In this document: in pieces, positions 34,490-43,906 of the stretch
Position numbering within the stretch: position 1 is the stretch's first letter
How the letters are laid out: the number at the start of each line of letters is the position of its first letter
Origin: Microbulbifer sp. THAF38
Lineage (GTDB): Bacteria; Pseudomonadota; Gammaproteobacteria; Pseudomonadales; Cellvibrionaceae
Assembly: GCF_009363535.1 (NCBI RefSeq)
Contig: NZ_CP045369.1
Span: 2,801,001 to 2,865,000, forward strand
Direction: 5' to 3'
DNA: 64,000 bases
Program-made: the position numbers and the translations under genes
Notes under the pieces: model-generated
The model's database searches: none
What the model saw: the letters and a program-made list of their open reading frames with translations, nothing else
What the model was told of the DNA's origin: nothing

Positions 34490-34837
34490 ATCTAAAATTC
34501 TTTTTCTAAATGAGATCGAAATTGGAAAAGTTAACTGGCAACCAATTCAAACACTAACTTCATCTTTAAAAACAAGCAGCAACTATGCAAAATACGATAA
34601 ATAGAATGTATATATAGGTATTCCGCAAAAAATACAATTAAACTATATCGGGATTACAGAATACTCTTGATCTTGACTCATTGTTGGACCCCCAAGTACA
34701 ACCTCAATTTTCGTTACCGCTCATTATTATCCAAACATCCTTCACAGGCCTAAATTTCTCTTCAAGGCTAAGTATCTAACTTCAGATCCAGGAGTAAAAT
34801 TTGTATACTTGCTACTATAGAAGCAGGATTTAAGGCC
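34490..34837. promoter_or_regulatory. Divergent intergenic region, serine hydrolase / IclR gene
   Basis: About 350 AT-rich bases between divergent starts, so promoters for both must lie here. No clear operator palindrome was found by eye. Confidence 0.45.
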
Positions 34838-35638
34838 ATGGCTCCACTGAGTGATCTCCCAAGAAAGAAAAGCGCAGAAACCGATCGCAAGTTTATTGAA
34901 GCCCTCGCCCGAGGACTGGATGTTCTGCGGGCTTTTCAGCCCGGTGATGGCTTTCTGGGTAACCTTGAAATCGCCCAACGCACAGGCTTGCCTCGCTCCA
35001 GTATTTCACGGTTAACCTATACTCTGACAAAATTAGGCTATTTGACCTACTCAGATCGACTGGAAAAGTACCAATTAGGAAGCGGCGTACTAGCACTGGG
35101 TTACTCTTTCGTGTCCAATCTGGCTATTCGCCAGGTTGCCAAGCCCTTAATGCAAGACCTGGCAAACTCCACCGGAACTGCTGTAGGGCTGTCTGACCGT
35201 GATCGGCTCGAAATGATATTTGTCGAGTTTTGTGCAGCCGCTAATGTTACGACTTTTCGCTACGAAATAGGTAACCGTGTTTCTTTAGCTACCAGTGGTT
35301 CAGGAAGGGCTTTCCTGGCAGCGCTACCTCAAGAGGAGCGCGAGTACTTTTATGGGCACTTGGAGAAAAGAAATAGCGAGCGCTGGCTAAAAATCAAGGT
35401 TGGAATTGAAGAAGCGGTAGCAAGCTATAAGCAGCGCGGCTTTTGTTGCTCCTTTGGCGACTGGAATCGCGATGTTAATGGTATTGCTGTCCCACTACAA
35501 TTAAGCCAGGGGCGCATTTATACATTTAATGCGGGCGGGCCTGCTTACCGCCTGAGTCCAGAATTCTTAGAAGAAGAAGTCGCCCCCTTATTGAAAAATA
35601 TGGTCGGCAATATAGAGGCCATGCTGATCCGCTACTAG
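34838..35638 (+). CDS. IclR-family transcriptional regulator
   Basis: 266 residues. The N-terminal winged HTH (about 20-80, ALARGLDVLRAFQPGDGFLG then NLEIAQRTGLPRSSISRLTY) and the C-terminal IclR effector domain (about 95-262; VGLSDRDRLEMIFVE, SGSGRAFLAALPQEE, GIAVPLQ) are complete. IclR proteins sense small organic or acyl-CoA ligands and control nearby catabolic genes. It ends 77 bp from the convergent acyl-CoA dehydrogenase genes, so it is the obvious candidate regulator of the pim-like cluster at 35.7-43.8 kb. Confidence 0.92.
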   Translation: MAPLSDLPRKKSAETDRKFIEALARGLDVLRAFQPGDGFLGNLEIAQRTGLPRSSISRLTYTLTKLGYLTYSDRLEKYQLGSGVLALGYSFVSNLAIRQVAKPLMQDLANSTGTAVGLSDRDRLEMIFVEFCAAANVTTFRYEIGNRVSLATSGSGRAFLAALPQEEREYFYGHLEKRNSERWLKIKVGIEEAVASYKQRGFCCSFGDWNRDVNGIAVPLQLSQGRIYTFNAGGPAYRLSPEFLEEEVAPLLKNMVGNIEAMLIRY

Positions 35639-35715
35639 ATAGCTTAACCCCAGGTTAGTAGCTCAATGCGACCAACCTGGGGGGGCAACTCATCACCTCA
35701 CGGCTGCCTGCCTCG

Positions 35716-36843
35716 CTAGTGCCCGGCAAATCGGCGGGTATGATAATCCGTACTACCGAACAAATACTGGATTGTGGTTAAACGTTTAAAGTAGTGGCTT
35801 ACATCCAACTCCTCTGTAACCCCTATACCGCCATGTAACTGAATTGCTTCCTGGCCTACTAACCGGGCAGCTTTTCCAATGCGGCTTTTTGCTGCAGAAA
35901 TTGCCTTAGGGGCAACGCCATTATTCACATCCAACTGTAACGCTGCCATTAATAGAATAGAACGGGCCTGCTCATATTCGGTAAACATATCCACCATCCG
36001 GTGTTGCAAGGCCTGGAACTTACCAATGGCAACGCCAAACTGCTCCCGGGTCTTTGTGTATTCCACGGTCTTTTTATAAATTTTCTCCATGGCTCCTACT
36101 GCCTCGGCACACAGCGCCAGTGTGGCCCGGTCAATTGTCTGTTCGATTACTGGTAAAGCAGCTCCCTCCTCCCCAACTCGGTTTGCCACAGGAACCATCA
36201 CGTTATTAAACTTTACTTCAGCCGCACGGTGCCCATCCACAGTGGCATACCCCTGGCGATGAACACCCTCAGAGTTGGCATCTATCAATAATAAAGTGAT
36301 ACCTTCACAATCATGCTGACCGCCGCTAGTACGCACTGCCACCAATAGTTTATCTGCGGCTGAACCGTTCAAAACAACGGCTTTGTGGCCATTTACTACG
36401 TAGCTGTCTCCGTTCCTTATAGCTTTAGTAGTAATATCAGACAGGTTGAAACGGCTCTGGGGCTCAGCAAATGCAAATGCCAGTTGCAACTGGCCTTCCA
36501 TCAACAAGCTTATTAACTCTCGCTTCTGCGCCTCATTGGCACCGCTTGCTATTAGTCCACCACTTAAAACTGCACTGACCAGGAAGGGTTCCACTACCAG
36601 GCCACGACCAAACTCTTCCATCACTAACATTAGATCAACAGCAGAGCCACCCAAACCACCGTCTTCGGCACTAAATGGAACCATTAGCCAGCCCAGCTCG
36701 GCAAATAACTTCCAGTTATCCTCACTAAACCCAGTATCACTTTCTATTAACTTGCAGCGACGATCAAAGTCATAATCCTGTTGAATAAATTTGCTCACAC
36801 TGCTTTGCAGCATCTGCTGCTCTTCGCTATAGGAAAAATCCAT
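35716..36843 (-). CDS. Acyl-CoA dehydrogenase, PimD-like small subunit
   Basis: 375 residues from ATG 36843 (GAGGA 9 nt upstream; the ATG at 36858 is part of that site). The acyl-CoA dehydrogenase fold is complete: N-terminal helices (MDFSYSEEQQMLQSSVSKFI), the mid beta-barrel with AFAFAEPQSRF, and the C-terminal FAD-binding QLHGGIGVTEELDVSHYFKR. Sequence style matches the small subunit of two-gene dehydrogenases such as PimCD of Rhodopseudomonas palustris. With its neighbour it should form a heteromer that introduces the first double bond of beta-oxidation. It is co-transcribed with the large subunit, with a 27-bp gap. Confidence 0.88.
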   Translation of the reverse strand: MDFSYSEEQQMLQSSVSKFIQQDYDFDRRCKLIESDTGFSEDNWKLFAELGWLMVPFSAEDGGLGGSAVDLMLVMEEFGRGLVVEPFLVSAVLSGGLIASGANEAQKRELISLLMEGQLQLAFAFAEPQSRFNLSDITTKAIRNGDSYVVNGHKAVVLNGSAADKLLVAVRTSGGQHDCEGITLLLIDANSEGVHRQGYATVDGHRAAEVKFNNVMVPVANRVGEEGAALPVIEQTIDRATLALCAEAVGAMEKIYKKTVEYTKTREQFGVAIGKFQALQHRMVDMFTEYEQARSILLMAALQLDVNNGVAPKAISAAKSRIGKAARLVGQEAIQLHGGIGVTEELDVSHYFKRLTTIQYLFGSTDYHTRRFAGH

Positions 36844-36870
36844 CGTTCCAATCCTCATTAAACATCGCGT

Positions 36871-38070
36871 TTACAGACCAAGTACCCACTTGCTGATAAT
36901 ATTTTTCTGAATTTCGTTACTACCACCATAAATTGAGGATTTACGGTTATTTAAGTAACGGGGCACGCTGCTGGTAATAACTCCAGGGCCTACATGCTCG
37001 CCATCAAATCCGCTTTTAAATTGCTCCCGGACAAATGGCATTCCGTAGTAACCCGCAGTTTCCATGTAAAGTTCATCAATAAGCTGGGCGATTTCAGTTC
37101 CTTTAATTTTTAAAATGGAGGATTCCGGCCCCGGTGCATTACCGGTACTCACTGCCGCAAGTGCTCTTAGCTCAGTAAACTCCAGAGCTAAAAGATCTAT
37201 TTCAACTTCTGCGAGCTTTTGCGCAAAGGCTGGATTTTCCAGGAGGCTGGCGTCACCATCACAAGTATCACCTGCCAGCTTTTTCAAAGTCTGTAAACGT
37301 TTTTTGGAAGTAGCAACCCTTGCAATGCCTGTGCGTTCATGGGTCAACAGTACCTTGGCATAAGTCCAACCGTGACCTTCCTCTCCTATTCGATTGGCCA
37401 CGGGTACCCGTACATTGTTGAAATGCACCTCATTTACTTCATGATGGCCACCCAAAGTGATAATAGGCGATACCGTAATACCCGGGTGGTTCATTTCAAT
37501 TAACAGGAAAGTGATTGCGGCCTGGTTCTTGACTTCGGGGCCTCCGGTACGAACCAGGCAGAAAATCCAGTCGGCCCAGTGCCCCAGAGTCGTCCAGGTT
37601 TTAGTGCCATTAACGATATACTCATCGCCGTCTCGCACTGCTATGGTTTTTAACGACGCCAAATCAGAGCCCGCATTTGGCTCCGAATACCCTTGGCACC
37701 ACCAAACATTACTTGCCAAAATATCCGGTAAAAACCGCTGTTTTTGCTCTTCACTACCATAAGTGAAGATAACCGGTGCAACCATTTTAAAGCCGAAAGG
37801 AATTACATCTGGCGCGCCGAAGTTGGCACACTCATTGGCCCATATGTATTTTTGTGTTGGCGTCCAACCGGTACCCCCATATTCAACTGGCCAGTTAGTC
37901 GCAGCCCAACCCTGTTCGTACAGGATCTTTTGCCAGCGTTCATAGTCCTCTTTTCCCAGGGGAATTTCATCCAGAGTCCTCTCACTGATATCCGCCGGGA
38001 GCTTCTCTTGCAGGAATTGCTTAACTTCCTGCTGAAAAGCTAATTCTTCGGGGGAAAAATCTATATTCAT
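36871..38070 (-). CDS. Acyl-CoA dehydrogenase, PimC-like large subunit
   Basis: 399 residues, GGAGCAAGCGA before the ATG. N-terminal domain with WPVEYGGTGWTPTQKYIWANE (in parts), FAD/substrate loop QGYSEPNAGSDLASLKT, mid domain GTKTWTTLGHWADWIFCLVR, and C-terminal KSSIYGGSNEIQKNIISKWV, which carries the flavin-interacting Gly-Gly-Ser/Glu signature. This matches PimC/acd-large types that pair with a second dehydrogenase subunit encoded next to them. It is the first gene of a two-gene operon divergent from the acyl-CoA synthetase. Substrates are probably dicarboxyl-, branched- or side-chain-CoA esters; this is inference from the cluster. Confidence 0.88.
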   Translation of the reverse strand: MNIDFSPEELAFQQEVKQFLQEKLPADISERTLDEIPLGKEDYERWQKILYEQGWAATNWPVEYGGTGWTPTQKYIWANECANFGAPDVIPFGFKMVAPVIFTYGSEEQKQRFLPDILASNVWWCQGYSEPNAGSDLASLKTIAVRDGDEYIVNGTKTWTTLGHWADWIFCLVRTGGPEVKNQAAITFLLIEMNHPGITVSPIITLGGHHEVNEVHFNNVRVPVANRIGEEGHGWTYAKVLLTHERTGIARVATSKKRLQTLKKLAGDTCDGDASLLENPAFAQKLAEVEIDLLALEFTELRALAAVSTGNAPGPESSILKIKGTEIAQLIDELYMETAGYYGMPFVREQFKSGFDGEHVGPGVITSSVPRYLNNRKSSIYGGSNEIQKNIISKWVLGL

Positions 38071-38527
38071 TCGCTTGCTCCTGTTTTTATGGGTGCAATT
38101 GGCAGAGATTTTTCAGCTAACTTCCTTCACCAACTTGCACAATCAACATGTACTAAATTCGGAAGTTCCCTTATACAAGCGGAATAAATTCACTTTCGAT
38201 CTGGCTCGGGGAGTTCCACTCTTTGTCTTAATTAAACCTATCTACAAACAATTTCAGGATGATATTGATATCTGAGCATCGCAATTTTGACTTTTTCCGA
38301 CTCACGCAAGTAGGCCCTCAATTATCGAGACAACTCTATTGACGCAACTTTCTACTTAGTGGCGTTTATATATAGCTGATGTAAATATTTATCCGCCAAT
38401 TCCCACCAATTAGCTTTTAAATAACCACTCGACGCACAAAACATTACCATTGAATTCCGCAGAGTGGAATGCTCTTTTCACTTTTGATATTGTCATCAAC
38501 ATAATAACCATAGTGAGAGAAGCCCCC
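38071..38527. promoter_or_regulatory. Divergent promoter region of the beta-oxidation cluster
   Basis: About 455 bases between the dehydrogenase operon (minus) and the synthetase operon (plus). It is the likely site for IclR binding. AT-rich sequence around 38330-38440 is promoter-like. No strong palindrome was picked out by eye. Confidence 0.5.
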
Positions 38528-40405
38528 ATGTCTATCACGTCCACTTCCACTGGCAGTCCCATGCTGCAATCTCTTGCAGAAATCCAGGAATATGAAAAAG
38601 TACCTTTGTTACAACGTTATCCCTGGGAAAACACCTACGATTTAATTCGGCAGGCCGCCCGTCTTTACCAACAAGATACAGCCATCGAATTTCTTCCCAC
38701 CGCAGTACCAGATGAAGAAAGTGTGACTGTGAGCTACTCGCAGCTATCCGAAAAAGTTAACCAAACCGCCAATCTACTCCATTCTCTCGGCGTTAATTCG
38801 ACAGATACCGTTTCATTACTATTACCCAACCTTCCTGAAACGCATTTTGCACTCTGGGGTGGACAAGCCGCGGGAATCGCCAGCCCTATCAATCCGTTGC
38901 TGGAACCGGAGCATATCGCCGAGATCATGAATGCCACCAAAGCCAAGGTATTAGTCAGCCTTGGGCAGGATCTCAGTGAGGAAATATGGGAAAAGGTAGC
39001 GCAGGTCATTAAGCAGGTTCCAACCTTGAAGGCACTGCTGCTAATCAGTAAAAAACCGGTTAGCACCCTATCCATACCTTCCGGCATTAAGGTAGAGAAT
39101 TTTGTACTGGCTATTGCCCAACAGCCAAATGACCATTTAATTAGTGGGAGAACTATTCAAGGCGATGAAATTGCCAGTTACTTTCACACAGGGGGAACAA
39201 GCGGACGACCTAAAATTGCGCGCCTGACCCACAGCAATATTGCATTTGTTGCACAGCTGAGTGTGGACACAACATCCAGTAAGGGGAGATTTGCCACCCT
39301 CAGCGGCCTTCCTCTGTTTCACATTTTCGGCACTGTGGTCGCCGGCATTGGCACCCTGCTCGCCGGCCGCACAATTGTCATAATGACTCCCTCAGGTTTT
39401 CGCTCCCCTAATGTGCTCCCCAATTGGTGGCATCACGTCGCCCACTTCCGGGTACAGGGCTTTGCCGCCGTGCCCACTATTCTGGGCATCTTGATGCAAA
39501 TTCCTGTGGGCGACAATGACATCAGCTGCCTGACAGATGTTGGCTGCGGGGCCTCACCTTTACCCGCAGCGCTTAAGAGTGCGTTTGAGGAAAAATTCAA
39601 TGTGACAGTAAGCAACGGCTATGGCATGACAGAGTCCAGCTGCCTGCTGGCCCGCCCGCCAACCGATATGCAAGCACCTGAGGGCAGCGTCGGCCGCCGC
39701 CTCCCCTATATGGAAATGAAAATTGCCGAAGTGGATGGAAACCGACTAATGAGAACCTGCAACACCGGTGAAGTCGGTATTGTGCTTGCACGGGGGCCAC
39801 ATATTTTTTCAGGCTATCTCTCCGAAGAGGATAACGCCAAGGCTTGGGTTGATCACAGTTGGTTTAATACTGGCGATATGGGATATGTCGATGGCGATGG
39901 CAATCTTTATCTGACCGGGCGAGCCAAGGATTTAATCATTCGTGGCGGCCACAATATAGATCCAGCCTTGATTGAAGAACCACTAAGCCGTCACCCCGCC
40001 GTGGCTATGGCCGTTGCCGTTGGCCAGCCCGATGCCTATGCCGGTGAGGTTCCGGTGGCCTATGTCACTCTATATCCGTCCGAAAATCCACCCACAGAAG
40101 AGCAGCTTATCGACTACTGCCGCACTCAGATTTCTGAACGTGCAGCGATACCCAAGCGGGTAGAGATTATTGATGAAATTCCTCTAACCGCGGTAGCCAA
40201 GGTATTCAAACCCGCTTTGCGCAATCGCGCGACCGAATATGTTATTGGCCAGGCACTTCAGGAAAAAAATATATCTGCAGAGTTTTCTGCCCGTTTTGAT
40301 AGTGCCCTGGGCCAGGTTGCAAAAGTTCGCCTGGAAAAACCTTCAACTAAAACGGTAGCAGAGGAGGCATTGGAAAATATTCCGGTAGCGCTGGAGATTG
40401 ATTAA
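38528..40405 (+). CDS. Acyl-CoA synthetase (AMP-forming), pim-like
   Basis: 625 residues from ATG 38528 (AGAGAAG 6 nt upstream); the frame runs back to 38450 without a good site. ANL-superfamily motifs are in order: the P-loop A3 SYFHTGGTSGRPKIARLTHS, A5 SNGYGMTESS, A7 WFNTGDMGYVDGDGNLYLTG, A8 RAKDLIIRGGHNIDPALIEE, and near the end A10 PLTAVAKVFKPALR, whose Lys is catalytic. It activates a carboxylic acid to its CoA ester with ATP for the following beta-oxidation genes. A C-terminal extension of about 60 residues after A10 has no clear role. Confidence 0.9.
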   Translation: MSITSTSTGSPMLQSLAEIQEYEKVPLLQRYPWENTYDLIRQAARLYQQDTAIEFLPTAVPDEESVTVSYSQLSEKVNQTANLLHSLGVNSTDTVSLLLPNLPETHFALWGGQAAGIASPINPLLEPEHIAEIMNATKAKVLVSLGQDLSEEIWEKVAQVIKQVPTLKALLLISKKPVSTLSIPSGIKVENFVLAIAQQPNDHLISGRTIQGDEIASYFHTGGTSGRPKIARLTHSNIAFVAQLSVDTTSSKGRFATLSGLPLFHIFGTVVAGIGTLLAGRTIVIMTPSGFRSPNVLPNWWHHVAHFRVQGFAAVPTILGILMQIPVGDNDISCLTDVGCGASPLPAALKSAFEEKFNVTVSNGYGMTESSCLLARPPTDMQAPEGSVGRRLPYMEMKIAEVDGNRLMRTCNTGEVGIVLARGPHIFSGYLSEEDNAKAWVDHSWFNTGDMGYVDGDGNLYLTGRAKDLIIRGGHNIDPALIEEPLSRHPAVAMAVAVGQPDAYAGEVPVAYVTLYPSENPPTEEQLIDYCRTQISERAAIPKRVEIIDEIPLTAVAKVFKPALRNRATEYVIGQALQEKNISAEFSARFDSALGQVAKVRLEKPSTKTVAEEALENIPVALEID

Positions 40406-40461
40406 GCCCGGATATTTACGACTACTCACAAAATAATAATCAGTCATTGGGAAAACTGACG

Positions 40462-41664
40462 ATGCCACAAGCTTATATCTATGATGGCGGTCGAAGTGCT
40501 TTTGGTCGCCATGGAGGTAGCCTTTCCAGTATCAGGCCAGACAATATGCTCGCGCATGTCATTAAAACCCTGGTTGAACGTAATAATTTCGATCACAAGC
40601 AATTTGAGGATGTGATTGCCGGAAACACCAATCAGGCCGGTGAGGACAGTCGTAATATCGCCCGCTTTGCCGGGTTAATTGCAGGACTGCCAATCTCCAC
40701 CGGTGGTATTACGGTAAACCGCCTATGTGGTTCAGGCTTATCTGCCGTTGCCGATGCAGCCCGCTGCATCAGGGCCTCGGAAGGTGATTTGTTCATTGCC
40801 GGTGGTGTTGAATCCATGAGCCGTGCCCCTTTGGTCCTCTCCAAAGCAAGCAGCCCTTTCGATCGCACCCAGCAACTGGCGGATACCACTTTGGGTCCGC
40901 GCTTCACCAATCCCGATATTGTTGCAGAATTTGGCAGCCATACCATGCCGCAAACTGCAGACAATATCGCCGCAGACCTGAATATTCAGCGGGAAGAGTG
41001 CGATATCTTTGCACTAGCTTCACAAGCAAAATATGAAAGCTCGCGTATTGATGGCTTTTTTATTGATGAAATTATCCCTATCGAGGTGCCACAGGGCAGA
41101 AAGCAACCACCCCGCCTTATCGATACTGATGAGCATCCCCGCCCCGATGCCAGCCTAGAGCGCCTGCAAACACTACACCCATTGTTTGAAGACGGTGTAG
41201 TGACTGCCGGAAATGCTTCCGGAATCAACGATGGTGCCGCAGCACTCATTATTGGCAGCCAGGAAGCCGGCCAGGCCGTAGATCTCAAGCCCCGCGCACG
41301 TATTCTCGCCAGTGCTATTGCGGGAGTCGAGCCAAGAATAATGGGGTTAGGCCCGGTCCCAGCTACCCGCAAAGCATTGGCTCGTGCAGGCTTGAGCCTG
41401 GCTGATATGGATGTCATGGAGTTTAACGAGGCTTTTGCTGCACAGGCCATGGGCTGCCTAAAAATGCTTGAGATTGATTACGAGGACTCCAGGGTTAACC
41501 CCAATGGTGGTGCAATTGCAGTTGGGCATCCCCTCGGTGCCAGCGGAGCCCGGATTCTACTCACAGCACTACGCCAGCTGGAGCTTAGCGGTGGACGCTA
41601 CGGGTTAGCCACCATGTGTATTGGTATTGGTCAGGGAATCGCAGTGATTATTGAGCGTATATAA
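40462..41664 (+). CDS. Acetyl-CoA C-acyltransferase (thiolase)
   Basis: 400 residues from ATG 40462; an upstream TTG at 40447 is less likely. The acyl-accepting Cys is C89 in NRLCGSGLSAV. GNASGINDGAAALI, NEAFAAQAMGC, the His in NPNGGAIAVGHPLGASGAR and the second catalytic Cys region MCIGIGQG are all present, so the enzyme should be active. It cleaves 3-oxoacyl-CoA to acetyl-CoA and a shortened acyl-CoA. It lies between synthetase and multifunctional enzyme in one operon (gaps of 56 and 60 bp), as PimB does in pim loci. Confidence 0.92.
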   Translation: MPQAYIYDGGRSAFGRHGGSLSSIRPDNMLAHVIKTLVERNNFDHKQFEDVIAGNTNQAGEDSRNIARFAGLIAGLPISTGGITVNRLCGSGLSAVADAARCIRASEGDLFIAGGVESMSRAPLVLSKASSPFDRTQQLADTTLGPRFTNPDIVAEFGSHTMPQTADNIAADLNIQREECDIFALASQAKYESSRIDGFFIDEIIPIEVPQGRKQPPRLIDTDEHPRPDASLERLQTLHPLFEDGVVTAGNASGINDGAAALIIGSQEAGQAVDLKPRARILASAIAGVEPRIMGLGPVPATRKALARAGLSLADMDVMEFNEAFAAQAMGCLKMLEIDYEDSRVNPNGGAIAVGHPLGASGARILLTALRQLELSGGRYGLATMCIGIGQGIAVIIERI

Positions 41665-41724
41665 AAACCGGCGAGACGCTCTAGGAGAAACCATCTAATA
41701 GTCATTTAAGATCTGGAGATAACA

Positions 41725-43827
41725 ATGTCTACCGTAAATTATGAACTTATTGGCGATATTGGTGTTATTCGACTTAACAACCCCCCTGTCAACGCGCTTT
41801 CCCACGGGCTGCGCGAAGGCATTTGGGGAGAGATCAAGAGTGCCCAGGAAGATGCCTCTCAAGCACTGGTTTTAATATGTGAAGGCCGCACTTTTATTGC
41901 TGGTGCAGACATCACAGAATTTAGTAAGCCACCACAGGCACCTGCCTTATCTGAGGTGATTACAGAAATCGAAAACTCTCGTAAACCGGTGATTGCCGCT
42001 ATTCACGGTACCGCATTGGGCGGGGGCTTTGAGGTGGCACTGGCTTGTCACTATCGCTGTGCCCTGGCATCTGCCAAAGTCGGCCTGCCTGAAGTTAAAT
42101 TGGGGTTATTGCCTGGGGCCGGTGGTACTCAGCGCACGCCACGTCTGGCCGGCGTTGCGGCTGCACTAGAAATGATCACCAAAGGTGCCCCAATCCCGGC
42201 CGCGAAAGCCAAAAGCATGAAGCTGATCGATCACGTGGTTGATGATGATCTATTCGAAGGGGCCCTCGCCTTTGCTCGCGAGCTAATTGACCAGAAAGCC
42301 CCACCACGCAGAGTCCGGGACATCACTATAGATCCTGCCAGTATTCCAGAGGGCCTGTTCGAGGATTTCCGCCAGCGACTGGAAAAAAGAGCACCTGGTC
42401 AACTGGCCCCACAGAATATTGTCTCCTGTGTGGAGGCAGCGGTGAAGCTGCCTTTCGATAAAGGACTGGCTAAAGAGCTGGATCTATTTATCGAATGCCT
42501 ACTCTCAAGTCAGTCCGCCGCCCTGAGGTATATGTTCTTTGCCGAGCGACGTGCGACAAAAGTTCAGGGGCTCTCCAAAGATACCCCTATCAGAGAAATA
42601 AACAGTATTGGCATTATTGGCGGCGGCACGATGGGGGGAGGTATCGCCATGAATTTTGCCAATGCCGGTATCCCCGTCAAGCTGCTGGATATCGATCAAG
42701 CTGCCGTAGAACGTGGCCGTGCAGTAATCGACAAGAATTACAATATCAGTATGAAAAAGGGGAAGATTACAGAGCCCCAAAAAGCACACTGTCTCTCACT
42801 AATCCAGGGCATCACTGACTACACCGACCTGGTAGAGGTAGACCTCGTTATCGAAGCTGTGTTTGAGAATGTAACGCTTAAAAAGGAAATTTTTTCCAAG
42901 CTGGACCAATACTGTAAACCCGGCACCATTCTCGCAACAAACACTTCCTACCAGGATATCGACCAGATCGCCGCTGCTACCAGTCGGCCAGAAGATGTTA
43001 TCGGCTTACACTTTTTCAGCCCCGCCAACGTTATGAAACTTCTAGAAGTCGTTCGTGGCTCAAAGAGCGCCGACGATGTTATTGCTACCGCAATGCGGTT
43101 GGCAAAAACTATCAAGAAAGTTCCCGTGCTGGCCGGAAACTGTTATGGGTTTATTGGCAACCGGATGCTGCGGCCCTATGCCCGTGAAGCGCAACTCTGT
43201 TTGATAGAAGGAGCCACCCCGGAGCAAATAGATACCGTAATGCAATCCTGGGGCATGGCCATGGGGCCCATAGCGGTTGGAGATTTGGCCGGTCTCGATA
43301 TTGGCCACAAGGCCCGCGAGGGCCTGAGCGAAGCAGAAAAAGGCGACCCCAAAACCTATTGCATTGCGGATGCTTTAGTAGAGATGGGACACCTGGGCCA
43401 AAAGAGTGGAGCCGGTTATTATCGCTATGACCCAGAAACTCGCGCTCGTACCAGTGACCCCGAAGTCCAAGCAATTATTGAGGCTCAAGCCAAAGCGCAC
43501 GGGATAGAGCGGCGAGAAATCTCTGATAAAGAAATTCTTAATCGCCTTACTTTCTCCTTAATTAATGAGGGAGCCAGGATCCTGGAAGATGGAATAGCCC
43601 AGCGTCCCAGTGATATTGATGTTGTGTATGTTTATGGCTATGGCTTCCCTCCCCATCGTGGCGGCCCCATGTTTTACGCAGATAGCATTGGCTTGAAAAA
43701 GATCTACGATACTATTTGCACATTCCGTGACCTACATGGCGAAGCCAACTGGACTCCTGCACCATTGCTCGTCCAACTGGCAAAAGAAGGTAAAACATTT
43801 ACGGACTGGGCAGACGATCAGCGATAG
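41725..43827 (+). CDS. Enoyl-CoA hydratase/3-hydroxyacyl-CoA dehydrogenase fusion (PimF/FadB-like)
   Basis: 700 residues, CTGGAGATAACA before the ATG. The crotonase half (about 1-190) has GRTFIAGADITEF and HGTALGGGFEVALACHYRCA with the oxyanion-hole residues and LPEVKLGLLPGAGGTQRTPR with the catalytic Glu. A linker leads to the NAD-binding domain (SIGIIGGGTMGGGIAMNFAN at about 293) with ANTSYQDIDQIA and LHFFSPANVMKLLEVV containing the catalytic His. The C-terminal domain has NRMLRPYAREAQ. It hydrates enoyl-CoA and oxidises the 3-hydroxy product. Short bifunctional length and lack of an isomerase extension match PimF-type enzymes rather than FadB. Confidence 0.92.
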   Translation: MSTVNYELIGDIGVIRLNNPPVNALSHGLREGIWGEIKSAQEDASQALVLICEGRTFIAGADITEFSKPPQAPALSEVITEIENSRKPVIAAIHGTALGGGFEVALACHYRCALASAKVGLPEVKLGLLPGAGGTQRTPRLAGVAAALEMITKGAPIPAAKAKSMKLIDHVVDDDLFEGALAFARELIDQKAPPRRVRDITIDPASIPEGLFEDFRQRLEKRAPGQLAPQNIVSCVEAAVKLPFDKGLAKELDLFIECLLSSQSAALRYMFFAERRATKVQGLSKDTPIREINSIGIIGGGTMGGGIAMNFANAGIPVKLLDIDQAAVERGRAVIDKNYNISMKKGKITEPQKAHCLSLIQGITDYTDLVEVDLVIEAVFENVTLKKEIFSKLDQYCKPGTILATNTSYQDIDQIAAATSRPEDVIGLHFFSPANVMKLLEVVRGSKSADDVIATAMRLAKTIKKVPVLAGNCYGFIGNRMLRPYAREAQLCLIEGATPEQIDTVMQSWGMAMGPIAVGDLAGLDIGHKAREGLSEAEKGDPKTYCIADALVEMGHLGQKSGAGYYRYDPETRARTSDPEVQAIIEAQAKAHGIERREISDKEILNRLTFSLINEGARILEDGIAQRPSDIDVVYVYGYGFPPHRGGPMFYADSIGLKKIYDTICTFRDLHGEANWTPAPLLVQLAKEGKTFTDWADDQR

Positions 43828-43843
43828 TATTCGCTTCTCAAGG

Positions 43844-43873
43844 GTAACCGGTAAAAGTACCGGTTACTTTTTT
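43844..43873 (+). terminator. Rho-independent terminator of the beta-oxidation operon
   Basis: Perfect 9-bp stem GTAACCGGT/ACCGGTTAC with a 6-nt loop, then six T, 16 bp past the stop. Confidence 0.88.
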
Positions 43874-43906
43874 GCCAAAGTTGAGATATTTTTAGTTGGC
43901 AACACA

